Assembly: GCF_014898055.3 (NCBI RefSeq) | Contig: NW_026555331.1 | Coordinates: 96,804,684-96,868,683 of the forward strand | DNA: 64,000 nt | DNA from: Talpa occidentalis | Taxonomy: Eukaryota; Chordata; Mammalia; Eulipotyphla; Talpidae | Direction of reading: 5' to 3' | Shown: one piece after another, positions 37,685-49,260 of the stretch | Position numbering within the stretch: position 1 is the first letter of the stretch | Layout: each line of letters opens with the position of its first letter | Translations under genes and position numbers: made by a program | Notes under the pieces: model-generated | What the model saw: only the letters and a program-made list of their open reading frames with translations | Told to the model about the DNA's origin: nothing | Database searches by the model: none

Positions 37685-39532
37685 AGAGGAGATCTAGGCT
37701 GGCATATACTTTGGGAATCATTACATTATTATCTGCTTATGAGATCAAATTCCCAGTTTCAATGCAATACCATTGTTTTCTGAGATAGTGACAGTGCAAG
37801 TAGGTTGATTTTCTTTTGACACAGTTTGTCTGATGTTAATACTGAATACAGGCCTTTCCTCTGCCTTCACCTTTCAACTTTGACATCATCTTCACCTTGG
37901 ATACATTTGTTTCCAGATGCAGCTGGTCACTAGTGAGCAGTCCAGTCTTTCTAACCTCAAAGCCCCTAGGAGAAGGTACTCAGGGGTTGTTGCATTTGAA
38001 TGAGGAAATTAGAAATGTATACAGGTAGTCAGGAACAGAGTATTGGCAAAGGTTGTTTGATGGTGGGTGAGTGGAACGTGTCTACACATGGAAGAGCAAA
38101 ACTGTAACCCTCAAAATTAAAATAAAGTTTTAAAAATACAAGTAAATACCAGTACTGGAGAGATAAAAAGAAAATATATCATTCTAAATTAAGAGTAGTT
38201 GTTTAAACCTTACCTTTCTGCATTAGGGAACTAAGCCCTATTCAGAGTCACCTGTAGTCTGATTATTTTGCAATCATTAAAGGCTATTTCTACTGATTAA
38301 TTTTAAAAACAAACTGCTTTCTTTCATTGTTTGATAGGTTTGATATGAACCATCATACTAATGAAATAATCAAATGGAGATGAATTACATTTTTCCTTTT
38401 TATTTATATGTAGTGGTAAGCTTCAAATCTGAAGTTTCCTGTTCTTTCAATTCCAACACTTTATTACGGTGTTAGATAATCTATTCTAAATTTGCCTGGT
38501 TGTGAGTATCGAATACCCTTTTTTAAAGGCTGACAAAAGTATTACTTTTTTCAACCTTGGCCCCTAAAGAATGTACTATAATGGAAAGAATGATTTTATG
38601 TGACAAAAACCTCAAAAAAAGATTTCTTTTTAGATCATAATTCACATATTTTATATGGGGGATCCACATCCATGTAATTTGCTTCTTGTCATATCAATAC
38701 TACTATTATACCCACTAAAGTCACACAAGCACATCCTTAGTTGAAATATACACAATACACACATACACACACACACAAACTTGGAGGAAAATACACCTTA
38801 GATACCTTGAATCACATTGTATAGAGAAGCACAATGTTTTTGGAATTCTAGGCCTTGGTGAGCTACATGATATGCTTTGGAACATTCATCCAGTTTTATT
38901 CTGTGATGATGATAGAATTACATGGTTGCTACAATCTGAGCATTTTGTGTTTGACTGATTTAAAACCTTTTTCCTAGTCTAGGATGTTTTTAGTCTACAT
39001 TATACCAAGAAGGAAAACAAATGGCACAATGAAAGGGGTAAAAAAGGAATTGAATGACCCCCTTATGGAGGTATGGGCAGTGTCACAGAAGTCAACAAGT
39101 AATAGAGAAGTATCTAATGCTCACCAATAGCAGCAAGCCCTTAATGTCCTTCAACTTGAAGTATTCAGGAGTGCAAACAATTTAGCAGAGTCCTGTGAGA
39201 GTGGTAAATGTGGGAGCTGTAGTCTGAAGAAAAACAGTCACTCCTAAACTATGACCCAGCAGGTAGAACTGGGACGGTGGGACTAAATATGGTGTGATCT
39301 CTCACTTCAAACCTCCCACCACAAAAACCCAAGCAGATATTCAAAGGAAAGGAAATCTAGAGTCAGACTAAGAAGAGAGTGGGTCTGTAAAGAATGAATG
39401 AATTATTCCCTTTTAACAGCTTCATCAACTATGAAACTAAAATTACACTGAAATTAAACTGAAAATGTGACTCAGTTAAATAGGTTATCGATTACTGACA
39501 CACAAATGATGCAGAGCAGAGCATAAAAAGAA
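37685..39532. other. Intergenic; short (CA)n
   Basis: An ACACAC-rich stretch lies at 38,754-38,778. No gene or named repeat otherwise. Confidence 0.4.
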
Positions 39533-39541
39533 CAGTTAAGG

Positions 39542-39807
39542 GGGGCCTCCCTGGTGGTGCAAGGGGTAGAGACACAACCTATGAAACTATCCGCAGCCTC
39601 TGAAGCACGAGTTCGATCCCCTGTCAGGGAGCTACCCACATGGTGCAGCAGACCTCTCCTGACTTGCCCACTGCTCTCCTCAGCAGTGTATTTCAGTAGA
39701 TTTGTCTGTTCTGTTCCCCACTCTGTCTCTGGTAAATCCTCTCACCCCCCACACCTCTGGCATGTACCCCAGTTCTTGTATGCATAAATAAATAAATCTT
39801 AAAAAAA
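39542..39807 (+). mobile_element. tRNA-derived SINE, type B, sense
   Basis: 'GGGGCCTCCCTGGTGGTGCA' head, B box 'GAGTTCGATCCCCTG', body 'CTCCTCAGCAGTGTATTTCA', and type B tail 'CATGTACCCCAGTTCTTGTA' with TGCATAAATAAATAAATCTT. The target-site duplication is short ('AGTTAAGG' at 39534-39541 and 39808-39815). A 77-codon frame through it is spurious. Confidence 0.9.
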
Positions 39808-39815
39808 AGTTAAGG

Positions 39816-40343
39816 TTGGAACTCACTAGGAATGGCCATATTTAATAATGTGCTTCATCAATACTGTGTCCATTTATCTATCTTTTCAGTCATCTGTCTA
39901 TTCAAGTTAAATGCTATATCATAGAATGTGATGTATAGGATGTGATGTATATGATATTAAAAATCCAACTTAACTTTTAATAAAAAATATTCTCTTTATT
40001 AGTGTGTCAGAGGGCCAGGATTAAAAGCCAGGGATAATAATAGGTATGAAAGAAACAGGTAACATTTTATATGATCAGTGTATTGATAAGTTCTAAGTGC
40101 ATATGCAGGCACACCTGGAAAATTTTGTGGTGATGAGCCAGAAAAGGAAGAAGGGCAAGGAACTGGGCCTGTTGGGACAAAAGAGAGAGGATGAGGTCAA
40201 TTCAGGTGAGTAGGGAGACAATGGTGGTGCAGCACTACATACACATTTGTCTAGATAGTTCTGAAAAACAATTCTATACCATCTTATCTTCCACATGCGG
40301 ATAAATTAATAGAGACTTGTTTACACTAAAAGATAATCAATAT
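39816..40343. other. Intergenic, nothing recognised
   Basis: There is a local 'GTGATGTATAGGAT' / 'GTGATGTATATGAT' tandem near 39,928-39,957. No gene. Confidence 0.4.
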
Positions 40344-40356
40344 CAGGTTCTTTCTT

Positions 40357-40623
40357 TAAAAAAAAATATTTATGCATACAAGAGCTGGGATACAGGCCAG
40401 AGGGGTGTTGGGTGGGGGTTAGAGGATTTACCAGAGACAGAGTGGGGAGCAGAACAGGCAGATCTACTGAAATACATTGCTTGAGGGGAGCAGCAGGTGA
40501 GGCAGGAGAGGTTTTCTGCACCATGTGGGTCACCTCCCTGGCTGGGGATTGAACTTGTGCTACAGTGGCTTCGGATTGCTTCATAGTGCTGTGCCTTAAC
40601 CTTTTGTGCCACCAGGGAGGCCC
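40357..40623 (-). mobile_element. tRNA-derived SINE, type B, antisense
   Basis: The type B tail complement 'TATGCATACAAGAGCTGGGA' is at the left and the head complement 'GTGCCACCAGGGAGGCCC' at the right. Target-site duplications 'CAGGTTCTTTCTT' (40344-40356) and 'CAGGTTCCTTTTT' (40624-40636) define the ends. Confidence 0.9.
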
Positions 40624-40869
40624 CAGGTTCCTTTTTATTCTGATAGTGTGAGATATGATAAAAGTACTGATGGGGTGAAGAATAAATGGTGCAATTATAT
40701 TTGCAAGCTTGGAAAATAAATATATTGATGCTACTTACCTTTCATGGAGTTGTGTACATATTGCACTTTAATTCTATATACTCCTGACTATTCCACTTAA
40801 TTACTGTGCAGTGATACAGGTAGGACATAGGAAGTGATTGCCTATGCACTAATGTTAAAGCTGGGGCGG

Positions 40870-41095
40870 AGAGGAAGACAGGCCAGGTGTCTAATCCTGG
40901 AATCTCATTAATGAGTTTTGTGACTTTAGACAAGTTACCTAACCCCATAAGCCTTAGTTTCTTCATATGCACAAGATGGATGAGACTGGTCATTTCTCAC
41001 AAGATTATTATTTGGACTGATTGAGATAGTGCATGTAGAACAAACTACCTGACACTTAGGGAATCTCACTGAATGTTAGCTAACATGATCTTGAT
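40870..41095 (+). repeat. MIR SINE relic, sense
   Basis: 'GTGACTTTAGACAAGTTACC', 'TAACCCCATAAGCCTTAGTT', 'TCTTCATATGCACAAGATGG', 'GGACTGATTGAGATAGTGCA' and 'CCTGACACTTAGGGAATCTC' match successive MIR blocks over almost the full length. Confidence 0.8.
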
Positions 41096-41669
41096 GATGA
41101 CAATATCAATGGTCATATCTGAAAAGTTCTTTCTTATGTTTATTATTGATAAGAGGAATATCTGCTAAATGTCAGCTTTGAAAGAATGGAATTATTTGAG
41201 AATGAATCAAAAACAGATATCACAGACAAAACTATTATTATTTTATGACTTAAGATAACATTTCAGTATAGATACCAACAAGCAAAGAAATGCTCTGTGT
41301 GGATTTAGGTCTGACCACACACATCTCTTGACCAGAAAGAGGTATAGGTCACTACCCTGAAAGGCCAGTTTGTCACACCTTAGTTAATTTCTTCAATTCC
41401 CTTGGCCTTGATCTTTTTCAATAAATACACATTATTATTCTTGGTCTTCTTGGCTTCAATCATTAGGAATATCTATTTCCATACCATTATGGGTACAGCT
41501 ATTGCAAGTAATCAAGTTTATAGAATATTTGTATTACCAGGATTTGCTGACTTAGTTAAAGTGTTATGAGCTTCTTTTGTTTATCTCATATTTGTCAATA
41601 CTGCATCTTTCATCTTCTGCAGTCCACAGTAAACTGTGGAACAGGACTTTGTGTCCTACTTAGTATTCT
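41096..41669. other. Intergenic, nothing recognised
   Basis: No named repeat and no gene. Confidence 0.4.
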
Positions 41670-41888
41670 GGTTAGACCTGGGTCCTGGAGGCAGACTGCC
41701 TGTGTTCGATTTTAGGCTCTACTGTTTTATTGTTAGTCAAAAGATTTTAGTATTCACTAACTTATTCTGTCACCTTTCCTCTTTCTCAATGGTGAAAATT
41801 AATAGTACTCAAATTATAGGACTGTTGTAAAAATTAAATGGGATAATCTAGGTACTAGAACTTAATCTAGTGCCCATATAGGAAATTA
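41670..41888 (+). repeat. MIR SINE relic, sense
   Basis: 'GAGGCAGACTGCCTGTGTTC' is the tRNA-like region with B box, 'TTAGGCTCTACTGTTTTATT' follows, then 'CCTCTTTCTCAATGGTGAAA', 'GGACTGTTGTAAAAATTAAA' and 'ATCTAGTGCCCATATAG'. Block order is intact. The adjacent SINE at 41889 was inserted at its end. Confidence 0.8.
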
Positions 41889-42155
41889 ATTTTTTTAAGA
41901 TTTATTTATGCATACAAGAGCTGGGGTACAGACCAGAGATGGGGGTGGGGGTTAGAGGATTCACTAGAGACAGAGTAGAGAGCAGAACAGGCAGATTGCC
42001 TGAAATACACCGCTGAGGGGAGCAGCGGGCGAGACAGAAGAAGTCTGCTGCCCCATGTGGGTTGCTCCTTGGCTGGCTGGGATTGAAATCATGCTACAGA
42101 GGCTGCGGATTGCTTCATAGTGCAGCTTAACCCCTTGCACCACTAGGGAGGCTCC
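41889..42155 (-). mobile_element. tRNA-derived SINE, type B, antisense (cluster copy 1)
   Basis: 'TATGCATACAAGAGCTGGGG' (type B tail complement) to 'GCACCACTAGGGAGGCTCC' (head complement). It is the first of four same-strand SINEs in 1.35 kb. Flanks do not show a clear duplication. Confidence 0.85.
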
Positions 42156-42164
42156 TAGAATATT

Positions 42165-42438
42165 CTTTTTTTTTTTTTTTAAGATTTATTTATTTATTTA
42201 TACAAGCATTGGGTATAGTCAGAAGCAAAGGAGGGTGAGAGGATTCACCAGAGCCAGAGTGGGGAACAGAACAGGCAGACTGACAAAATACACTGCTGAG
42301 GGGAGCAGTGGTGTGGCAGGAGAGGTCTGTCATGCCATGTGGGACCCTCGCTGGCGGCTGGGGATTGAACCGGTGCTGCAGAAGCTGCGGGCAGCTTTGC
42401 AGCCCAGCGCTCAACCTCTGTGCTACTGGGGGAGGCCC
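42165..42438 (-). mobile_element. tRNA-derived SINE, type A, antisense (cluster copy 2)
   Basis: A T15-like run, then 'ATACAAGCATTGGGTATAGT' (type A tail complement), 'ACACTGCTGAGGGGAGCAGT', the B-box complement 'GGGGATTGAACCGGTGCTGC' and the head complement 'TGCTACTGGGGGAGGCCC'. Only 10 bp separate it from copy 1. Confidence 0.88.
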
Positions 42439-42467
42439 TTCTTGATAAATATTATATTATCAATTCT

Positions 42468-42742
42468 TTTTTTTTTTTAAATATTTATTTATTTATATAA
42501 GCACTGGGTACAGTCAGAAGCTTGGGAGGGTGGGAGAATTCACCAGAGCCCGAGCGGGGAGCAGAGCAGGCAGAAGGACCAAGGTACACTGCTGAGGGGA
42601 GCAGCAGGCAGCAGGAGAGGTCTGTGTGCCATACGGACCCGCCTCCAGTGGCCGGGGAGCAGCCGGGGATCGAACCTGCGCTGCAGAGGCTGCGGGCAGC
42701 TTTGCAACCCAGTGCTCAACCGCTGCGCCACCGGGGAGGCCC
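42468..42742 (-). mobile_element. tRNA-derived SINE, type A, antisense (cluster copy 3)
   Basis: It is bracketed by a perfect 15-base target-site duplication 'TATATTATCAATTCT' (42453-42467 and 42743-42757). The body is CpG-rich. It contains a small duplication of 'GCCGGGGAGCA' next to 'GCCGGGGATCG' in the region before the B box, as copy 4 does. The head complement reads 'CGCTGCGCCACCGGGGAGGC', close to the inferred family consensus, so it is young. Confidence 0.95.
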
Positions 42743-42909
42743 TATATTATCAATTCTAATGTCCTCTCTGTAACTAGACTTTCTACCATGTTGTAGTTAG
42801 GCCTGGCTAAGTGACTTCTTTTTGCTAATGAAGTGAAGGGAACTAATATATACAACTCTCAAGTGGAAGCTTTTAGAGCCAGTACATATGTCCATGAGAA
42901 TGTACTTTC

Positions 42910-43232
42910 TTTTCTTTTTTTTTTTTTTTTAATAGAGGCATGCTTTATTTATTTGTTTTCTGGTTTGTTTGTTTGTTTTGTTTATACATGCACTGGGTAC
43001 AGTCAGAAGCGCGGGAGGGTGAGAGAATTTACCAGAGCCAGAGCGGGGAGCAGAGCAGGCAGAAGGACCGAAGTACATTGCTGAGGGGAGCAACGGGCGG
43101 CAGGAGAGGTCTGCACGCCATGTGGGACCCTCCTGTGGTGGCCAGGGAACAGCCGGGGATCGAACCGGCGCCGCAGAGGCCGCGGGCAGCTTCGCAACCC
43201 AGCGCTCAACCGCTGCGCCACCGGGGAGGCCC
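42910..43232 (-). mobile_element. tRNA-derived SINE, type A, antisense, long tail (cluster copy 4)
   Basis: This is the best-preserved copy. The perfect 14-base target-site duplication 'GAGAATGTACTTTC' sits at 42896-42909 and 43233-43246. The A box, the B box ('GGGGATCGAACCGGCGCC' as complement) and CpG sites are intact. The tail is unusual: after the (CAAA)n part there is a non-A segment (42931-42944) before the terminal poly(A) at 42910-42930, so the copy is about 50 bp longer than its relatives. Confidence 0.95.
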
Positions 43233-43246
43233 GAGAATGTACTTTC

Positions 43247-44499
43247 AATGTAGTCACGCTCTATGTTTCTAGGCCCAGGAACAGACACTTTATGGAAGAG
43301 ACTAGTAGTTCACTAGCCAGAACCAGATTAATGAGTGTGGACTAGATTTTTGAGATTTGGGAGGATGTCTGTAAGTGTGCATGACAAAGTGAATCAAATG
43401 TATTCCTCATGTCCTCAGAATTCATTGTAAGACTATTGTTCACTGCCTTTGTATCTGTAGGTCTTTGGGTATGTTTTCTTTCTATAGAATAAAATATATT
43501 TAGATGGTTTCATAGTAAATATGGTCATTTGGCCAGATAAAAATTGGAACTTTGAGCAAGGTCAGCAAGATAAGTCCATGTTACCCTCAGCTCTGTTTCA
43601 TCATTTTCTTATACCTTGATACTCTGTTCAGAGTAATCTGGCAATTTAGGAAAACTTAGTTATAAAATCTTGGTTTTTTTCTCTCTTTTAAGAATTTTCT
43701 GCCAATGATACGCATATAATTTAAAAGTTATTTATTGCTATTCTTTTGCTTAGAATAAGCAATACTTAAAGCTTTCAAATATAAATTATTAAAAGAAAAA
43801 AGATAATGGCATAATGAAAATTAATTTACTTAATGCTTTCTATATGTTCCTGAATTACATGAAAATAAAAATTGGGAATTTAGAAATCGCTAGAAGAGCC
43901 ACTGTATAATAAAATCCAGAGATTAAAATTTTTAAATACTTCTTCCTTGACATTTTCCAATTATATGTAATAGTACACGCTTATAAATGTCAGTATTCAA
44001 GACTATTGTAAAATAATTTTTTTGTTACTAATTGCCCCCCAAATTAATCTTTTTTCTAAATTTGAATTTTTTACGACCAATTTATGGGGAGCCTATCTTC
44101 TTAGGCAGTCACAAGAAACTATAGAAGAAAATATATTACTTTACAGGTAATTACAATTGTCTTTAGAGAAAGAAGGTGCATTCTAATGTTCTTAATGTTT
44201 AGAAATAGTAAGTGCAAAGTGAACAGGAGAAGATTTAGAATGGGTCATCAGAAAACAAGTGTTATAATATAAAGTTGTTTTAAATACTAATACAAATAAC
44301 AACAAATGTTGTTGAATATTTTTACCATGTATGGAATTTTGGCTTCAGAAGAAGAGTATAAGCTAGAGAAAGATGGTAAGCATGCTTTTCATTTTTTAAA
44401 AACATTTTTTTAGTACCTAAATAGAAATGACACACTGGGAGGAGGAAGCTGCCATAAAAGGTGCGTGTTAGATTAGAGAGGCCTTTTAGTTATGGAATA
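43247..44499. other. Intergenic, nothing recognised
   Basis: AT-rich with no gene. Confidence 0.4.
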
Positions 44500-44640
44500 A
44501 TTAAGAACTCCCTGTGGTATTGGGCAAGTTACCTAAAAGTTTTGGATCTTAGTTTGCTCATTTGTAAAACTAAGCTGGATTAGATGTTATCACTAAAAGA
44601 AAATTAACTCTGAAACTATGAAATTCTGTAACAAAGTACA
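44500..44640 (+). repeat. MIR-type relic, sense
   Basis: 'TATTGGGCAAGTTACCTAAA', 'TCTTAGTTTGCTCATTTGTA' and 'AAACTAAGCTGGATTAGATG' match the conserved central MIR core and the block after it (MIR or MIR3 type). Confidence 0.7.
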
Positions 44641-46739
44641 TTCTCTTTAAAGACTTTGAACAATGAAATTTTTCTAGTAGAGTCAACATCAATTAGTTTG
44701 TTATTTAAATATGGAGACTACCATAGATATTGTAGGTTGGTTCTCTCACCCATTCAAATTTGTTGGCCATTGATTTCCTCTAGTATAGAGACTAGAAAAA
44801 TAAATAATAATTAAAATAAGAATCAAAATGTTCTATCCCTGCTTTCCTTGCAGACAACTGTGGTCAGTGGGAATTAGGGAGAAATCTGTTTGGGATGTAT
44901 GGAGAAGTCTGTTTTCCTTGACATAATATGCCTTATTATATTTCCTCTCACCCTTACCTTTCTTGCTCTTTCAAAACAGAATGAATGACTGAAGCTGCAA
45001 CAGACATTTTGTGACAATGAAGAAAAGGCCTTGAAAATCACAAAGCCCTGGCTTCCAAACCAAATCTAGCAGCTTTCTGTCTCTAGACGTCTTATTGTGA
45101 TAAAAATAAATAAATAAAACTTTAAGTTTGCTCGGGCCACTTCTATTTAGATCTTTCATAGCTGAAAGCAAATCTTAACTCTTGGAGGGACTGAAAATAG
45201 ATTCCTTCAAAAAGGCACCTTAGAAATTGTACATGTCTATTCATATGGAAAATAACATTATGCAGCTGGTTGAACACCCTAAGTTCAAAAGGCAACATTA
45301 AATACACACTTTCTCATCATAAACTAACATTATACTAGTGCTGAAATATAATGATTAGTCAAACATACCGAAAACAACCCACAAATAGTATTCATTTTTT
45401 TTATGTGCTTTGTCTAACTTAAATGACATGAAATACTTATGTCAAGAATTATTTTCCAATAAGGACTTTAATTCACCTACTAATATGCATAAATATAGGC
45501 ACACACATATAAATAAATAAGTAGATTTTTAAATCTTTTCTTTCAATGTTAGTTATAAATTTGAGATATGTAGATCATATTAATATGAAATATTTATAAA
45601 AGTGGATATGTAACCTATTCTTTTAAAAAAAACTCACTGTGAAATTCCAAAAAGCAAAGGCTTTTCTTTGATTGGTTCATAATTCAAAAATTTGATTTGA
45701 CAACCTGCCAACGTGCACATGATAACAGTACTTCACATTTGTATGTCACCAATGGCATTTCAGAGTTCTCGTAAGTGAGCAATGGGTTGTGATTAAACCT
45801 TACTATGACCCACATGTTTTTGCATAAGATGGGAATTATTAAAAACAGAGGTAGCATATTCATCTAGTTTCCATTCAAAATTTAGCAAGGGAAAGAAATC
45901 CTTAATGGGTCACATTATAACCTCTATTACTGTTCAGACCTTTCCCTTCAATGGGGAATTCCTGAATAGATGATGAACAATACAATATTCATTGGTGCAG
46001 ACCTAGAAGCAGACAAAATTAATTGAGAAAAAAATCATCACTTAAACCTCCTGAGGATGTATCATCACCAACCGTAAGATAAATTATTTTCAAACTGAAA
46101 TGACTTCTAGGAAAAAATGTTCTCAGTGAAAACTGGTCCTTTAATTGAGAAGACTAAAAATGTGCTCAAAACTTTTCTAGGTTATAAACAAAACAAAAGC
46201 CATAGGAATGGAAAGCAGTATAGTGGGTAATAGACACTGGCCTTGCAGGTTGAGTGGTTGCTGGGTTCAGGAAGCTCTGTCTGATGCCAAATACATCCTT
46301 CTTCTCTCTTATTATAGATGCCGGTGGCCCAGTTATAAATCTGATTGGCAAAACCGAACTTCAAGGCCATCTTGCAAGGAATCCTATTTCTGGGAGGCAG
46401 ATACACAGATTGTAGAATTCTCAACTGTTATTCTTAGGACTCATATAGCTCTTTGTTTTCATCCTTTCATATTTGATAGTGTATAGGGGAAAATCCAGGT
46501 TGATTGAGGCCTGAAGTTTATGCTTGGAGCCATTTTAAGTAAAATAATTCTAAACCATGAATAAAGGGCCTTAGAAAGTACCCATGCAAATGACGGTCCC
46601 TGAAATCTAAGCTTCATTACTTCAAGATAAAATCCAGCTCTGGCAGCATATTGTTCTACTTAAATGTCTTTATTTATTACTTCCAAATGTTATAGCTTTA
46701 TTTTTAAATGACATCACCCTAAAATTAATCTTCAGAAAA
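44641..46739. other. Intergenic, nothing secure
   Basis: A faint MIR-like head ('GCAGTATAGTGGGTAATAGA', 46,217-46,236) is the only hint. Overlapping short frames at 46,166-46,486 are not coding by any sign I can see. Confidence 0.4.
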
Positions 46740-46800
46740 ATAATTTACAGTATCTGCTACAGCGTTCTGCACACAGTGGGTGTTCAATTAATTTTGTTAA
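46740..46800 (+). repeat. L2/MIR 3' tail fragment
   Basis: 'ACAGCGTTCTGCACACAGTG' and 'GGTGTTCAATTAATTTTGTT' match the common 'cctggcacacagtaggtgctcaataaa' end. Confidence 0.6.
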
Positions 46801-46939
46801 CAGTGTCATAATGAAAGCATGAGATTTTTTTTAATTCCTAAAAAACAATGTTTATTTTAATCACAATGAAAAAAAAATTTTTGAACACTGTCATCAGCAA
46901 TACAAAGAAGTCCTAAAGGCTACCCAGAGATAACCCCTG

Positions 46940-47290
46940 ATGAAAACTAAATCAAGTCCAGTACTTGGCAGTCCCACTTTAGGAACTCAGCAAGGAAAAG
47001 ACTTTGCATTCAGTCTGGCTAAGTTAGGCAAGGCTGTGGGAACAACAAACCTCCAAATTTCAATTTATTTCTTGTTCACATTTTTGTCCTCAGGGAATTG
47101 GTGGAGGCCTTCATTTCTGGAAGAAGCAGTCCTCATCTGGAAAATTGCTGACAGAGTAGCTGAGAGCAAAGAGAAATGGAAGAAACACAAGGCTGTTAAA
47201 GATTCTACTTGGGAGTGGCACACATCACTTCTTGGCCAAAGTCAGTCATATGACTGGCTCAGGTATTAGTGGGATGGGAGATATGGCCTC
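46940..47290 (+). repeat. Possible degraded LTR or old repeat
   Basis: 'CACATCACTTCTTGGCCAAA' and 'GTCAGTCATATGACTGGCTC' resemble a common mammalian repeat block ('cattggccagaactagtcacatggcc'). Family and ends are uncertain. A 109-codon frame through it has no recognisable protein. Confidence 0.35.
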
Positions 47291-47759
47291 CTATGAGTGC
47301 CAAAACATTTCAAGCAATAATAAAGCTTACCCAGCACTTCTCTCTATAAAGAAAACTATAACCCTCACTATCACCACAAATACCTCATTTATCTTCCTTC
47401 CTATGACTAAAACTATTAAAAACCTATTGAAAACATGGAGTGCTAGCATGAGGCATTTTCCCCTGGAAAATGAAAAGACTATTATCAGTTTTCTTAGAGG
47501 GAAAAGCCCTGTTTAAATCCAGTCTTGCAATCCCCCTATAGTAAGAGATTACTATGTTGAGGGCACTGCATTGATCCCTGTAGAAAAAAAGTATGAGTAA
47601 ACACATTAGAATTTCAAATAAATTATGCAGATACTCTGACCTAAAAAAGGCACGAATAACTAACACTCCCCCCTTTCCTTAAGTGTGGGTTTCTTATAGT
47701 GACTTCTTCCAAAGAGTACAATACAGAAAAGTGGAAGAAAAAGAGTAACTTTATAGTGG

Positions 47760-48250
47760 AGAAACCTGGCTAGCACTATTTCAGACACATCAACATCCAC
47801 AGTGATAAGCCATGTTGCTAATATATAGCCTTATATGATACACTGAAAAATGACACTTTATCTCTGTGATCTTCCTCCCTAACCCATTCACCCTAGGTCT
47901 CATGATCATGAGAAAAACATTAGACAAATTCCAATAGAGGGACATCCTATAACAACCTTGATCAACACTTCTCACAACGTCAATGCCATCAAAAACAAGG
48001 CATATCTGAGAAACTGTCACAGCCAAGAGGAGCCTTTATTAGGCACAAATTAAGGAAATGTGAGTAATCTATAGAACTTTGTTAATAATGGATCAACATT
48101 ATTTTACTAATTATAAGAAATGTACAATACTAACTTAACATATTAACAGAAAATATTGAGTATGTGGAGTTATATGGGAACTCTATCCTCTCAATTTATC
48201 TGTAAATCTAAAATTGTTCTAGAACAAGTCTACTTAAAATAAACATATAA
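47760..48250 (+). mobile_element. Old L1 (L1M-type) 3' end, sense
   Basis: 'TAGACAAATTCCAATAGAGG', 'GACATCCTATAACAACCTTG' and 'CAACGTCAATGCCATCAAAA' come first. 'ACAAGGCATATCTGAGAAAC' and 'TGTCACAGCCAAGAGGAGCC' follow. Together they give the 'gagggacattctacaaaacaactg ... gtcaatgtcatgaaagacaaag' 3' UTR signature of older L1 subfamilies. The 78-codon minus frame here is an artefact. Confidence 0.65.
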
Positions 48251-49174
48251 TGTGAATGAATTCTGTCCTCCCAGAATGCAATTGAGAGAGTAAAACCAGA
48301 AAAAAATTACAATACAGTTATCATAAATGCTGTAGTATAATATAGATTTGAACAAAGAACTGTGGGAGTCCCATCAGGACTTTTATGAGAAACTATAATC
48401 TTTTCTACCAAGCCATATCTTAAAGTATTTGAATCTATAGAAACACCCAACAAGTGCCTTGCTCAAAGTTGGTATTCAAATATCTAAGAGAATGACGACA
48501 TAGATAGCTCCCTGTTGTAAAATGTGGTAGACATAATAGAGATAATTATAAAGTAAATTAAGAGAGATAAATGATGGTTAGCCATACACTCCTTTATTAA
48601 TACAAACATCAGTGAAATGCCAGCAATTTGTCCTTTTGTTTCGTTCCAACTACACTTAGAAGAAAAGCTGTTTTCTGTTCAATTATTAGTAGGCAACCAG
48701 AGTTATCCTCAAAAACACAAATAAAAAGTCTGGGCATGTGACCGTTTCTGGAAGGTTAAGGGTAAAAGATCACTAGATGCTTATACTGTTTAAACCTAGT
48801 TCATTTTGGAATAAGGAGTATCTCTAATATATTTTAGTCATCGCAACTGATTTCACTGAGAGTCCTTTACTGAGATTCATCATGCTAATTAACAAAACTT
48901 AACAAAATTTAACTTTGTGTCGACACAGAGTTAGCATAACGAAGGCTGTAGCACCAACTTTAGCCTTGGGACCTTCATTTAAAGCTAGTTTATCACCCCA
49001 GTATTGTGTGTGTTTCTAATTAGAGGAAAGTGAGTTAAATCTAACCATCATGCATGTTCACGCTACCATGAACACTGAACTATTTCAGATTAAGTTACGA
49101 CACAACACCGTTAATTTTCTCTAAGTTATTCTGGCTTTAAAATGGCATTGGCAGTTTGGTTTTACTTCTGGGGC
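48251..49174. other. Intergenic; one short palindrome
   Basis: A 22-base near-perfect palindrome centred on GTCGAC lies at 48911-48932 ('AACTTTGTGTCGACACAGAG' plus TT). Otherwise unique-looking DNA about 1-2 kb upstream of the CpG island. Confidence 0.45.
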
Positions 49175-49260
49175 ATAATGTGAAAGCTGTTACTATGAGA
49201 CCTTGGATAGATCACGTTACTTCTCTGCAGCCTGGTTCCTTTGAAAATGCTGGCACTGGG
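49175..49260 (+). repeat. MIR core fragment
   Basis: 'GAGACCTTGGATAGATCACG', 'TTACTTCTCTGCAGCCTGGT' and 'TCC' match the MIR core 'gtgaccttgggcaagttacttaacctctctgagcctcagtttcc'. Confidence 0.5.

Noticed and set aside
42235..43288. Several 60-120 codon frames on both strands
   Set aside because: All are translations of the four SINE copies; similar peptides recur in every SINE of the window.
46940..47516. 109- and 94-codon frames
   Set aside because: They overlap what looks like old repeat sequence, with no domain or codon bias.
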